DNA from: Ensifer sp. IC3342
GTDB taxonomy: Bacteria > Pseudomonadota > Alphaproteobacteria > Rhizobiales > Rhizobiaceae
DNA length: 64,000 nt
Assembly (NCBI RefSeq): GCF_020193655.1
Contig: NZ_JADYVE010000019.1
Span: forward strand, 1-64,000
Direction of reading: 5' to 3'
Made by a program: the position numbers and the translations under genes. The notes under the pieces were generated by a model. That model was not told the DNA's origin. It searched no databases and was given only the letters and a program-made list of their open reading frames with translations. How positions within the stretch are numbered: position 1 is the first letter of the stretch; each line of letters starts with the position of its first letter. Of the stretch, positions 26,550 to 35,977 are shown piece by piece.

Positions 26550-27788
26550 ATGAGGATCCTAAACCATCGCATCACGCGGATCACGGTCGGCGTTTTGCTC
26601 CTCGTGCTTGTGGCCGTCGTCCTGTTGCCGGGTTTAACGGGCTTCACCAGCCTGGACGGGACCGTCAATGCACGCCTCGCTGTCATAAACGCGCCGATCG
26701 ACGGCGAGATTGCGGGACCACCGGCACGGATCGGGACACCGGTGAGCGACGGTGCGGCACTTGCGACCATTCACAACGAACGCGTTAACCGGGCAGTCCT
26801 GGCGTCACTGCGCGCAGAACACCGCACCGCCGTCGAACGTGTTGCTGCGCTTGAGCAGGAGCGCGACGAGCTCGTCCGGCTACGCGATCGGCTTGCCGAG
26901 CGGCTTGAGGTCTTCCAGCGCGCCACCATCGCCAGCCTGGAACGGGAACTGCAGATCATACGGAAACGCGTCGAAGTAGCACGCGCCCAGGATCTGGTGG
27001 CAAAGGTGGAGCTCGACCGCAGGCAGGACTTGGAGTCGAAAGGCATTTTCACCCGCAAGATGGTGGAGTCGGCTGAGGCCGCCGGTGCCGCGGCGGGCGG
27101 TGAAGTCGAAGTGAGCAATCTGACGGTCGAATTGCTGCAGCAGCGGCTCGATGCCGTGCGCCAGGGCATATTCATCGTCGGCGACGGCCAGAACGACGTG
27201 CCCTATTCCCGCCAGCGGCAGGACGAGGTGATCGTCCGCATCAACGAGCTCAACACGCGGATCGCGGAGAACAAAACTCGGGCGAACCAGACTGAACAGC
27301 AGGTGCTTGAGGAGGAGAAGCGTGTTCGCAGTCTCGAATCGGCCACGGTTCCCTCTCCGTTCGACGGCGTCGTGTGGGCGAGGAACATCGTCAACGGCTC
27401 CAACGTCGTCCTGAACAACGAGATGATGCGTATCCTCGACTGCCGGGACCTGTTCGTCGACATTCTCGTTCCCGAAATCGACTACGACGAGATCTATCCC
27501 GGCCGCGAGGCGGAGGTCCGGCTCTTCGGACGCAGCGAGGTCTTCAACGGCGCAGTGCAATCGGCCAAGGGCAGTTCCGCCGTCGCCGAGAAGGATGTGC
27601 TTGCCGCCGACGAGCCGGAAGCCGACGACGAGCGAAACGCCAGGATCCGGATTCTGCTTGCGCCATCGGCACTCAACACCGACTTCGCCAATTTCTGCCA
27701 GGTCGGGCGAACGGTACAGGTGCGTATTCCCAGGCACACCGTTCAGCTGAAGCAATGGATCGAAAGCCTGTGGTTCAGTCTCTTCTGA
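26550..27788 (+). CDS. bgsB: HlyD-like membrane fusion protein of beta-glucan synthesis (BgsB-like)
   Basis: A 412-residue protein with one N-terminal membrane anchor (VGVLLLVLVAVVLLPGLTGF) and a periplasmic body. It has a biotinyl-lipoyl-like hairpin half (INAPIDGEIAGPPARIGTPV), a long coiled coil (about 80-270) and the second half (ATVPSPFDGVVWARNIVNGS). This is the membrane-fusion architecture. In Sinorhizobium meliloti, BgsB is the partner of BgsA in making mixed-linkage beta-(1,3)(1,4)-glucan and probably guides the nascent chain through the envelope. The last bases overlap the bgsA start by 34, so they are translationally coupled. The start could instead be the ATG at 26472. Confidence 0.75.
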   Translation: MRILNHRITRITVGVLLLVLVAVVLLPGLTGFTSLDGTVNARLAVINAPIDGEIAGPPARIGTPVSDGAALATIHNERVNRAVLASLRAEHRTAVERVAALEQERDELVRLRDRLAERLEVFQRATIASLERELQIIRKRVEVARAQDLVAKVELDRRQDLESKGIFTRKMVESAEAAGAAAGGEVEVSNLTVELLQQRLDAVRQGIFIVGDGQNDVPYSRQRQDEVIVRINELNTRIAENKTRANQTEQQVLEEEKRVRSLESATVPSPFDGVVWARNIVNGSNVVLNNEMMRILDCRDLFVDILVPEIDYDEIYPGREAEVRLFGRSEVFNGAVQSAKGSSAVAEKDVLAADEPEADDERNARIRILLAPSALNTDFANFCQVGRTVQVRIPRHTVQLKQWIESLWFSLF

Positions 27789-29764
27789 CGCTGGCGCCGA
27801 CCTTGTTGGTCATCGCCTTCTTTCTTATCGGGCCGTCCAACTGGCCGCGCCGTCGAACCTGGGCGCGGGGAGTCACCTGCGCATTCGTTGCCGCGGTGGC
27901 GTTGCGCTACATCGTCTGGCGCCTGACCGAAACGGTTCTTCCCTATCCCAATGACGGCGCCAACTTCTACTGGGTCTGGTGCATCTTCATCGTCGAGCTT
28001 CTGGCCTTCTCGGAAGTCGTCCTCTTTCTCATCCTGATGAGCCGTTACGTCGACCGCAGCGCCGAGGCGGACCGGCTCGCGCGGGCGTTCTTTCAGCGCC
28101 GGCAGAGCGAACTGCCCACGGTCGACGTCTTCATTCCGACCTACAACGAGCCGCTCGATGTCCTGGAAAGAACGATCGTCGGGGCGCTGGCGCTCGATTA
28201 CCCAAAGGACAAGCTGAAGGTCTATGTGCTCGACGATGGCCGCCGCGATTGGCTCAAGACTTTTTGCGAAGCCCACGGGGCGGTTCATGTGACCCGAAGC
28301 GACAATGCGCATGCCAAGGCCGGCAATATGAACAACGGCTTGCGCGTTAGCTTCGGCGACTTCATCGCCATCTTCGACGCCGACTTCGTGCCCTATCGCC
28401 ACTTCCTGAGGCGGACATTGCCGTTCTTCTCGGACGAGACCATCGGCATCGTTCAGACGCCGCAGCATTTCTTCAACGTCGATCCGGTGCAGTCCAACCT
28501 CGGCCTCGAGAACATCTGGCCGGACGAGCAGCGCCTGTTCTTCGACGAGATCGCGCCGAGCCGCGACGGCTGGGACGTGAGCTTCTGCTGCGGCTCCTGC
28601 TCGATCGCCCGCCGCGAGGCGGTCGACGCGATCGGCGGTTTTCCTACGGAATCGATCACCGAAGACCTGCTGACGACGCTGTCGATGCTCAACAAGGGCT
28701 ACAAGACCCGCTATCTGAACGAGCGCCTGTCGATGGGCCTAGCGGCCGAGAACCTGACCGGCTATTTCGTCCAGCGCGAGCGCTGGTGCCAAGGCGGCAT
28801 TCAGACGCTCTACCTTCACAATGGGCCCCTGCGCGGGCCGGGACTGTCGCTCTTCCAGAGGATCATGTTCCTGCCGCTGTCCTGGCTGGTGCAATACCTA
28901 GTTCGCTTCGCGGTGCTCATCGTGCCGATCGCCTATCTCTGGTTCGGCGCCCTGCCGCTCTATTTCACCGACGTCGCCGACTACGTCTCCCACCAGGTGC
29001 CGGTGCTCACTGCCTATTTCCTGCTGATGCTGTGGATCACCCCGACCCGCTATCTGCCGGTGGTCTCCAGCGCCATCGGTACGTTCGCGGCCTTCCGCAT
29101 GCTGCCGACGGTGATCTCCAGTCTCGTGCGACCGTTCGGCAAGCCGTTCAAGGTGACACCCAAGGGCAGCGGCAACGTGGAGAGCGTCTTCGACGCCTAC
29201 ACCTTCACCTGGATTGCGGGCTTCATCGTCGTCACCGCGCTCGGCCTCGTCATCAACATCGTTCCGGAAACGGCGCGAATACAGGGAGCGTTTTCGGTGA
29301 TCGCGGCGCTCTGGGCAGGGATCAACATTGTGGTGCTTGTCATCGCTTCGCTGATCTGCTTCGAGAAGCCGCGGCGCGTCTTTCAGGCATTCAAGCTCGA
29401 TGAGCCTGCAAGTCTCGATGGTTCCGCGGGCCGCGTTGTGAGCCTCTCCCTCGAAAAGGCGGTGGTCGCGGTCCCGACGGAAACACGGTTTCAATCCACG
29501 CATCTGCGGTTGGTCCTCGACGGCTTCGAGCCGATCCAGGCGGAACTCAGGCAGGTGACGCAGCGGCGCGGAGACATTAGCCGTCCCGGCGACAAGCGGC
29601 GCTACTACCTCCATCTCCATTTCGACCTGCAGAGGTCGGAGCGCGACAAGATGATCGTCAAGCTTTATACGGGGGGCTATTCGCGGGACATTCCCGACAT
29701 CGACAAGGTCGCCGTCTCGGTGAACCTGCTCCTGCGAGCCTTCGGGCGGACGCGCACTGCTTAG
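27755..29764 (+). CDS. bgsA: Mixed-linkage beta-glucan synthase, GT2 (BgsA-like)
   Basis: A 669-residue inner-membrane GT2 synthase resembling bacterial cellulose synthase but without a PilZ domain. Two N-terminal membrane segments precede the catalytic loop, which has Asp160/161 (VLDDG), the DxD motif at 208-210 (FDADF), TED (302-304) and QRERW (340-344). About four or five membrane segments follow. A C-terminal tail of about 110 residues occupies the place where c-di-GMP binds BgsA of S. meliloti. UDP-glucose would be the donor. The two flanking GGDEF-EAL genes fit control by c-di-GMP. The ATG at 27755 lies inside bgsB; a GTG at 27770 is an alternative. Confidence 0.8.
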   Translation: MDRKPVVQSLLTLAPTLLVIAFFLIGPSNWPRRRTWARGVTCAFVAAVALRYIVWRLTETVLPYPNDGANFYWVWCIFIVELLAFSEVVLFLILMSRYVDRSAEADRLARAFFQRRQSELPTVDVFIPTYNEPLDVLERTIVGALALDYPKDKLKVYVLDDGRRDWLKTFCEAHGAVHVTRSDNAHAKAGNMNNGLRVSFGDFIAIFDADFVPYRHFLRRTLPFFSDETIGIVQTPQHFFNVDPVQSNLGLENIWPDEQRLFFDEIAPSRDGWDVSFCCGSCSIARREAVDAIGGFPTESITEDLLTTLSMLNKGYKTRYLNERLSMGLAAENLTGYFVQRERWCQGGIQTLYLHNGPLRGPGLSLFQRIMFLPLSWLVQYLVRFAVLIVPIAYLWFGALPLYFTDVADYVSHQVPVLTAYFLLMLWITPTRYLPVVSSAIGTFAAFRMLPTVISSLVRPFGKPFKVTPKGSGNVESVFDAYTFTWIAGFIVVTALGLVINIVPETARIQGAFSVIAALWAGINIVVLVIASLICFEKPRRVFQAFKLDEPASLDGSAGRVVSLSLEKAVVAVPTETRFQSTHLRLVLDGFEPIQAELRQVTQRRGDISRPGDKRRYYLHLHFDLQRSERDKMIVKLYTGGYSRDIPDIDKVAVSVNLLLRAFGRTRTA

Positions 29765-30077
29765 TTGACTGCGAAATAGCAAGTTTCGTGAGGGCGTTCA
29801 CGGCGCGAAATCAATTTCAATGTCCCTCGGGAGTTGCCAGTGAACAATCCTCAATACTGCGTGTATCGGCGGCGATCCTCGAGAAAAGACCCGTATACGC
29901 GACAGTGCCGAGTGGCTGCCGATGCCCGCAACCGGTTGTGTGGAAATCCAAATGTCGCTGCGCGAGCGCCATTGACGGTGACATCTTCCGCGATAATTTG
30001 TGAATGGACAACTGCGTCGACACGATATTGAGCTGGATCAAAACATGGGGTTGCTGTCTGAATAGAACGGAGGCTGG
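29765..30077. other. Gap between bgsA and the second GGDEF-EAL gene
   Basis: About 310 bases without a recognised gene or a clear terminator. A good ribosome site (CGGAGG) lies just before the next ATG. Transcription of the following gene could read through from bgsA or start here. Confidence 0.4.
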
Positions 30078-31832
30078 ATGGGACGCATACCTCGGACGGG
30101 GCGCACAACCGGAAGCGCATGGAGGACCAGGATGCCGGACGCGGGCGCTACGATGTCTGCTTCATCTTCCGCTGAGAGCGAATTTCTCGCCAGCACCGAC
30201 GAACTCATCTCCTTGTACGACCAGAGCTTCCACCTCGTCGACTGCTCGGCAACACACAGGAAAATATACTCCGTCGATTCACTCGTCGAGACGACTCTCT
30301 GGCATATCTATCCCGAGCTGTTAGCGCCCAGTCCGAAGTCCGCAGTCGAATTCGTCGTCGCGAGCGGACTACCGCGCACCGTCGAGATCGCCGACGAGGC
30401 GACAGGAAATCGTCGCACCCTCATCATCTTTCGCAACACCCACGGCATCGGCGTGAGTGAGTCGGGCAGGAGTTCCACCTGCCGTGAGACATCGAGTCAA
30501 AGCGAAAGCGACCGCGCACTTCTCCTTCACCAGGCAACCCATGACGTCTTGACCGGGCTGCCGAACCGGCGGCAATTCAGCGATCAATTGCGCAGCGCAT
30601 TGCCCGTGCCGGGCGGCACGCGACTGGCCCTCATGCAAATCGACCTGGATGATTTCAAGCCCGTCAACGACACGCTGGGCCACGGCGCCGGTGATCTCGT
30701 TCTCAAGATGGCGGCGGAACGGATCAGGAGCGTGCTTGGGGATCGGGAGGTCGCCTACCGGCTCGCGGGCGACGAGTTCGCGGTCATCCAGTGGCGAGCG
30801 GATCAGCCGAGCGAGGCCGAGCATCTGGCCCACGCGCTCGTCAACGCCTTTAAGGCACCGTTCACAGTCGAGGGCATTACCGTCTTTGTTGGCGCGAGCG
30901 TCGGAATAGCTGTCGCGCCCGCCGACGGAAATGAGGTCGAGCAACTGATGAAGGCTGCGGACATCGCGCTCTATGCCGCAAAGAAGGATGGCCGGGGCCG
31001 GGCAAGGACGTTCACGCGCTCGATGCTGATCGTACTCGAGCAGCGGGAGATGTTGCGTCGAAGCCTGCGCACGGCACTTGAGGAGGGGCAGTTCTTCATC
31101 GAGTACCAGCCGCTCGCAAAATCCTCATCCTCTTCGATCGTTGGCTTCGAAGCGCTTCTGCGATGGCGGCACCCTCTGGTGGGCGACATTCCGCCGAACG
31201 TGTTCATTCCCATGGCGGAAGCGGATGGCCTCATGAGCGAAATCGGCCAATGGTTGCTGGAGCGCGCCTGCCGGGCAGCCATGACCTGGCCGCCACACTT
31301 CACCGTCGCCGTCAACCTCTCTCCGGCGGAATTCCTGCTCGAGGGTCTCACGGACCGCGTGGCCCAGACGCTTGACCTCGTCGGAATCCGCGCGGACCGG
31401 CTAGAGCTCGAGATCACCGAGTCGGTGCTCCTCGAGCGAACAATCAACAATCTCGATACGCTCAATACCCTGAACCTTCTGGGCGTCCAGATTTCGCTCG
31501 ACGATTTCGGGACCTATTATTCCTCGCTGAGCTACCTCAAGAATTTTCCGTTCGACACAATCAAGATCGACCAGTATTTCATCCAGGATCTCGAACGAGA
31601 CGAGAAAAGCCAGACGATCGTGCGGTCCATCATCGCGCTGGCCCATGGCCTCGGCATGCATGTCACCGCCGAAGGGGTGGAGACCAAGGGTCAGGCAGAT
31701 TGGCTGCAAAAGGAGGGCTGCGACCGCTTGCAGGGATTTCATCTGGGCTTGCCAATGCCTTCAGATGCGATAGGCGAATTTCTCATGAGGTCGACGGACG
31801 CTGGTTCCTTCGAGAATCTTCTCAGAACCTAA
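30078..31832 (+). CDS. GGDEF-EAL protein, paralogue of the one upstream of bgsB
   Basis: A 584-residue protein collinear with the 24546-26198 product. It has a PAS-like domain (about 35-130), a GGDEF domain with AGDEF (230-234) and no RxxD site, and an EAL domain with E358-A-L360, DDFGTYYSS, TIKID and AEGVE. The two proteins share long identical runs in both catalytic domains, so they arose by duplication and now bracket bgsBA. The N-terminal sensor parts differ more, suggesting different inputs to the same output. The ATG at 30078 follows CGGAGG. A second ATG at 30132, after GAGGACC, is also possible. Confidence 0.87.
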   Translation: MGRIPRTGRTTGSAWRTRMPDAGATMSASSSAESEFLASTDELISLYDQSFHLVDCSATHRKIYSVDSLVETTLWHIYPELLAPSPKSAVEFVVASGLPRTVEIADEATGNRRTLIIFRNTHGIGVSESGRSSTCRETSSQSESDRALLLHQATHDVLTGLPNRRQFSDQLRSALPVPGGTRLALMQIDLDDFKPVNDTLGHGAGDLVLKMAAERIRSVLGDREVAYRLAGDEFAVIQWRADQPSEAEHLAHALVNAFKAPFTVEGITVFVGASVGIAVAPADGNEVEQLMKAADIALYAAKKDGRGRARTFTRSMLIVLEQREMLRRSLRTALEEGQFFIEYQPLAKSSSSSIVGFEALLRWRHPLVGDIPPNVFIPMAEADGLMSEIGQWLLERACRAAMTWPPHFTVAVNLSPAEFLLEGLTDRVAQTLDLVGIRADRLELEITESVLLERTINNLDTLNTLNLLGVQISLDDFGTYYSSLSYLKNFPFDTIKIDQYFIQDLERDEKSQTIVRSIIALAHGLGMHVTAEGVETKGQADWLQKEGCDRLQGFHLGLPMPSDAIGEFLMRSTDAGSFENLLRT

Positions 31833-31925
31833 GCCGTTGCGAGCTTCGGCCGATAACGCTAGAGCGTTGGAATCACCTGGACAGCCCATGAACATCACGT
31901 CAAGTTTTGCCGTAGGAGGAGAGAC

Positions 31926-32444
31926 ATGGTCGTAGCCGAACAACAACGAGCGGAAACGCCCTTCGAACCCTTGCTCCAATTCGAGATGGAGATGGGAGCC
32001 TTCCTGTCGGACTGGCACCACTGCGATCACCTGTCGACCTTCATGGCACGGATGATCAGCCATAACCGGACGGATCCCGTCCGGCATTCGAATTTCTTCT
32101 CATCCGCCCTCAACGAGCTCCTCGAGGTGTCTTTCCGCGGTGGCTCGTCCGACGGCAGCATTGGCTGCGCCATCTATCGCCACGAGGCGACCGAACGGGT
32201 CAAACTCACTTTCCCATGTCCGCCCGGTCAACGGCAGTTCTACCAGGAGGCTGTATCAAAAACCCGCAGAGGAAATGCCTACGCGCGCTATCTCGATGCC
32301 ATTTCAACCGATTTCGCACCGAGCCGGGAGGCTGTCCTTCTGGATCTGGCAATCAATTTCGATGCCGAGATTCACTTGGAGGAAAACGACCCGCCGACGA
32401 TAACGCTCGTTGTCGACCTGCCTCTTGAAGGAATCGTGAGTTGA
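31926..32444 (+). CDS. Degenerate HATPase-like regulator, first gene of a partner-switch operon
   Basis: A 172-residue protein with no family I can name with certainty. Its layout parallels the HATPase protein encoded at 35978. The segment SSALNELLEVSF stands where that protein has the ATP-binding N-box (LTNELIENAVKF), and the C-terminal part (LLDLAINFDAEIHLEE) matches its LLTLMSDYGAHFAWVF. The Asn and glycine-rich loop needed for ATP binding are missing, so it is probably a non-catalytic switch component. Its stop overlaps the next gene's start by four bases. A GAGGAGA ribosome site precedes the ATG. Confidence 0.6.
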   Translation: MVVAEQQRAETPFEPLLQFEMEMGAFLSDWHHCDHLSTFMARMISHNRTDPVRHSNFFSSALNELLEVSFRGGSSDGSIGCAIYRHEATERVKLTFPCPPGQRQFYQEAVSKTRRGNAYARYLDAISTDFAPSREAVLLDLAINFDAEIHLEENDPPTITLVVDLPLEGIVS

Positions 32445-33616
32445 GCACGGCAGTCCTTCCAGCCCCCTTCAAGGCGGAATTCGATCCGAACAGCCAGGAG
32501 TTTTCTCTTTCAGGCGTGGTCCGGCCGCGTTCGGCCGACGAGATCGCTGCAAGCATTTCGCTGCTTAGAGACGCGATCAACAGTGTGCGAGGCGTCTTCT
32601 ACATCAATGTGAAGCGGCTGGTTCAGATGAACAACACTGCCTTTCACGCCGTTGCGCGCATCATTCTCGACGAATGCCGGACGAGGTCAGATCTGCGCTT
32701 CGTCGTCGTAACGTCCAGCGTCGTGGGTTGGACCGAACGTATGTTCGGCCACTTGAATAAGATTGAGCCCCAGGTCTCCGTCGAGGTCTACGATTCGACG
32801 TTCTACCCCGGCCAGAGCTTCGTCGAGGATACGAGCTTCATTCCCATCCTCCGCGCGCAGACGAAAATGACCTGGCGACACGAGCGCACCATCCTCCCGC
32901 GCCACGGCATGCGGCCCGGCATCGCCTTGGCCGACATCTGCTGCGGCATCGGCGATTTCGCCGTGCTCGCGCAGAAGGAATTTCAGCCGGCGCGGATCGT
33001 CGCCCTCGACCACTCGAAGCCGAGCCTCGCCTATGCCCGCAAGGTGGCGGCGGAGTTCGGCGTGACGGGTATCGAATATACCTACGGCGACGCGTCGGAG
33101 ATGCTACTCGAGGACAACCAGTTCGACTTCGTGACCTGCCGGCATTCGCTGCAGATCTTCAATCAGCCGGAGTTGCTGCTCAAGGAGCTCTATCGGATCG
33201 TGAAGCCGGGCGGCCGCGTCTACATCACCAACGAGAAGAACTCGCACTGCCTCGGCGAGCCACGGGCGCAAAGCATCCAATGGACCTACAATGAGCTCGC
33301 GAGGCTTTTGAGCCATTTCGAGATGGATGTGGAACTAGGGCCAAAGAGCCGCCACTATCTCGCCGACGCGGGCTTCGACGACATCCTGGTCGAATCCTTC
33401 ATGGTCACCAATCTGGACGGTGACCCACAGGATTTCGCCGACGTCATCGCCGGCTGGGAGAAGATGTTTGCGGCAATGGCGGCGAGACACGGCGAAGCAC
33501 CCGAATTCATCGACCGGTTTCGCCAGGGCTTCCGGGATCACATCTTCGCGGCACTGCATCCGAAGGGCTATGCAGGCTGGCCGATCTGGGCAGCGTCCGG
33601 GCGCAAACCACTATGA
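32441..33616 (+). CDS. STAS-like domain fused to a SAM-dependent methyltransferase
   Basis: A 391-residue cytosolic fusion. Residues 1-120 look like the STAS-like regulator encoded at 36551, but the phospho-acceptor region reads QMNNTAFHAV where the other has [10 protein letters not shown], so the serines are replaced. Residues 150-385 form a class I methyltransferase: motif I LADICCGIGDF (163-173), acidic loop ALDHS, motif IV FDFVTCRHSLQIF and YRIVKPGGRVYI. The substrate is unknown; UbiE-like enzymes are the nearest look-alikes. The start is a TTG inside TTGA overlapping the upstream stop, and the end overlaps the phosphatase gene by ATGA. Both overlaps indicate coupled translation and perhaps fixed stoichiometry. 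Confidence 0.75.
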   Translation: MSTAVLPAPFKAEFDPNSQEFSLSGVVRPRSADEIAASISLLRDAINSVRGVFYINVKRLVQMNNTAFHAVARIILDECRTRSDLRFVVVTSSVVGWTERMFGHLNKIEPQVSVEVYDSTFYPGQSFVEDTSFIPILRAQTKMTWRHERTILPRHGMRPGIALADICCGIGDFAVLAQKEFQPARIVALDHSKPSLAYARKVAAEFGVTGIEYTYGDASEMLLEDNQFDFVTCRHSLQIFNQPELLLKELYRIVKPGGRVYITNEKNSHCLGEPRAQSIQWTYNELARLLSHFEMDVELGPKSRHYLADAGFDDILVESFMVTNLDGDPQDFADVIAGWEKMFAAMAARHGEAPEFIDRFRQGFRDHIFAALHPKGYAGWPIWAASGRKPL

Positions 33617-35973
33617 GCGAAAGCAATGTCCAACGTCCCCGGTTCGGTTTGAGATCCTTTCGCGCCAAGTTCGTGCTGGTCGTCGGCAGCGCCGTGCTCT
33701 TCGACCTCCTGGTAACAGGCGGCTTGGCGCTCTGGAACGTTCAAAGATTGTCGCGCGACGCGACGACGGAGGTCGGGCAGGGCCTGCAAAAGGCAAACGA
33801 AGATTACATGCTCACCTACGCGGAATCGACGGCCGCGCGGGTTGATCTTCTGCTCGGCCAGGTTCACGCCGACGTCGCCACGCTCGCGGGCGTGCTCCAG
33901 GCGCAGATCGACCGCCCCGTGCGCAGGTCCGACGTCGGAGAGGCACTGGCGCGGCACGCACCGGAATCCGTTACCGTGGCTTACGATCCCAAAGGTGGGT
34001 GGGCGCAGAACCTTCCGGGGCCGCTCTCGAGCGTCAGCGTTTGGAGCTATCTCCTTGGCCCCGACCACCTGCCGCTACCCGAGGTGCAGACCGATATCGA
34101 GAACAGCGCCGTTCTCGATCTGGTTGCTCCCGCCCTGCTCGCGCACGGCCGCTCCAAACTGCAGATGTATTACGTCGGACCAAAGGAGCGGCCGATCTTG
34201 CGGATGGCGCCCTATGCCGATCAGGCGCAGACGTTCGACCGTCTCTACCCCGGTCACAACGACGCCAACTTCTGGAACTTCTTCTTCCCCGGCCTCTACG
34301 AGTCCTGGGAGGGATGGGCGAAGGATCCGAGCCTCAGGCCTGTTGCAGCCGATACCACGCAAACGGCACCTTATACGGATGCCGCCACGGGGAAACTCAT
34401 CGTCAGTTTCTTCCAACCGCTCTGGACGCGCGACCGCAAGGGTGTCGCCGGAGCGGCCGGAACCGATATCACGCTCGATCAGCTGGCCGAGGTTGTCGAA
34501 AACGTCAAGGTGGCCGACAGCGGTTTCGGTTTCATGACCATGTCGGACGGCAACGTTCTCGCGATCAACCCGGTCGGAGAGAAGGTGATCGGCCTGCAGC
34601 GGTCGAGCGACACCGGAGGGCAAGGTGTCACCGGCCTCGACCGCTCGCTCCGTCGCAGCGCACAGTCGGCGATCGCGCAACTGCCGCTCAACACCGACGG
34701 TGCCATACAGCGCGTGCTGCTCGAAGAGGCCGGCGAGAAGGTGCCCTATCTCATCCTCCTGAAGCAGCTCGAGCCGGAGAATTTCTGGGTATCCGGCCCC
34801 GTTCGCCGCGAGACCATGTCGCTCGGCATCGTCGTGCCCGAACGGGAAATCTACGCCTCGTTGTTTGCGGCGCAGGCCGGGATCTCCGAGGCGACGAACC
34901 GTATCCTGATCTATCAAGCCCTCGCTTTGCTCGCTTCGTTGCTGTTCGTCATCACCGCGGTATTCGGCATATCCAAGCGCGTTACCCGCGGCATCAGCGC
35001 CCTTGCCAGCGCGGCAACGAGGATTGAGGCCAAGGACTATTCAGTCCGGGTTCCGATTTCCACGCGCGACGAAGTCGGCGAAGCCGGCATCGCCTTCAAC
35101 CGCATGGCGGAAGAAATCAGCTACCATACCGAGAACCTCGAAAACCTGGTGACCGAGCGCACGAAACAGCTCGAGGACGCGAACCACCAGATCTCGGCGC
35201 TTAACACCCAGCTGCGCAGCGAGAACCTGCGCCTCGGCGCCGAACTCGCCGTCGCCCGGCAGATCCAGATGATGGTGCTGCCGAAGGCCGGCGAACTCGC
35301 GGAAATTTCCAATCTCGAGATCGCCGCCTATATGCGACCTGCCGACGAGGTGGGCGGCGATTATTATGACGTGCTTCGCGACGGGGAGCGGCTGAAGATC
35401 GGAATCGGCGACGTAACCGGTCACGGCCTCGAAAGCGGCGTGCTGATGCTGATGGTTCAATCCGTTGCGCGCGCGCTGCAGGAAGCCGGCGAGATGGAAC
35501 CTTCGCAGTTCCTCAACCGCGTCAACCGCGCCATCTACAAGAACCTCGTCAGGACCAGCACCAACAAGCATCTCTCGCTCGCTTTCCTCGACTACGACGG
35601 CGTGCGCCTGACGCTCTCCGGCCAGCATGAGGAGTTGATCGTGGTTCGGGATCTCGGAAAAGTGGAACGAATTGACACCCTCGATCTCGGTCTGCCGATC
35701 GGCCTGGAACCGGACATTTCGCGTTTTGTTTCGACGCGCGAAATCTCGTTCGGGCACGGCGACATGATCATTCTGCATACCGACGGGGTGACCGAGGCGG
35801 AAAACCGGAGCGGCGAACTCTTTGGCATCGAAAGGCTCTGCGAGAGCGCACGTCGCCGCTACGGCCACAGTGCCGAGGATGTCAAGACCGGTATAATCGA
35901 AGATCTGATGGCACATATCGGCACGCAGAAGATCCATGACGATATCACGCTCGTAGTGATGAGACACAGGTAA
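33613..35973 (+). CDS. Membrane PP2C phosphatase (SpoIIE type) with periplasmic sensor and HAMP
   Basis: A 786-residue receptor phosphatase. A membrane segment (about 20-42) is followed by a periplasmic dCache-like sensor (about 45-430). A second membrane segment (LALLASLLFVITAVFGI), a HAMP domain (about 460-510) and a coiled coil come next. The C-terminal SpoIIE/PP2C domain (about 560-785) has metal-binding acids in DEVGGDYYDV, the IGDVTGHG block and the closing HDDITLVVMR. This is the architecture of SiaA and RsbU-like phosphatases, which dephosphorylate STAS proteins in response to an extracellular signal. It is the obvious input of this operon. Confidence 0.87.
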   Translation: MSESNVQRPRFGLRSFRAKFVLVVGSAVLFDLLVTGGLALWNVQRLSRDATTEVGQGLQKANEDYMLTYAESTAARVDLLLGQVHADVATLAGVLQAQIDRPVRRSDVGEALARHAPESVTVAYDPKGGWAQNLPGPLSSVSVWSYLLGPDHLPLPEVQTDIENSAVLDLVAPALLAHGRSKLQMYYVGPKERPILRMAPYADQAQTFDRLYPGHNDANFWNFFFPGLYESWEGWAKDPSLRPVAADTTQTAPYTDAATGKLIVSFFQPLWTRDRKGVAGAAGTDITLDQLAEVVENVKVADSGFGFMTMSDGNVLAINPVGEKVIGLQRSSDTGGQGVTGLDRSLRRSAQSAIAQLPLNTDGAIQRVLLEEAGEKVPYLILLKQLEPENFWVSGPVRRETMSLGIVVPEREIYASLFAAQAGISEATNRILIYQALALLASLLFVITAVFGISKRVTRGISALASAATRIEAKDYSVRVPISTRDEVGEAGIAFNRMAEEISYHTENLENLVTERTKQLEDANHQISALNTQLRSENLRLGAELAVARQIQMMVLPKAGELAEISNLEIAAYMRPADEVGGDYYDVLRDGERLKIGIGDVTGHGLESGVLMLMVQSVARALQEAGEMEPSQFLNRVNRAIYKNLVRTSTNKHLSLAFLDYDGVRLTLSGQHEELIVVRDLGKVERIDTLDLGLPIGLEPDISRFVSTREISFGHGDMIILHTDGVTEAENRSGELFGIERLCESARRRYGHSAEDVKTGIIEDLMAHIGTQKIHDDITLVVMRHR

Positions 35974-35977
35974 GCGG

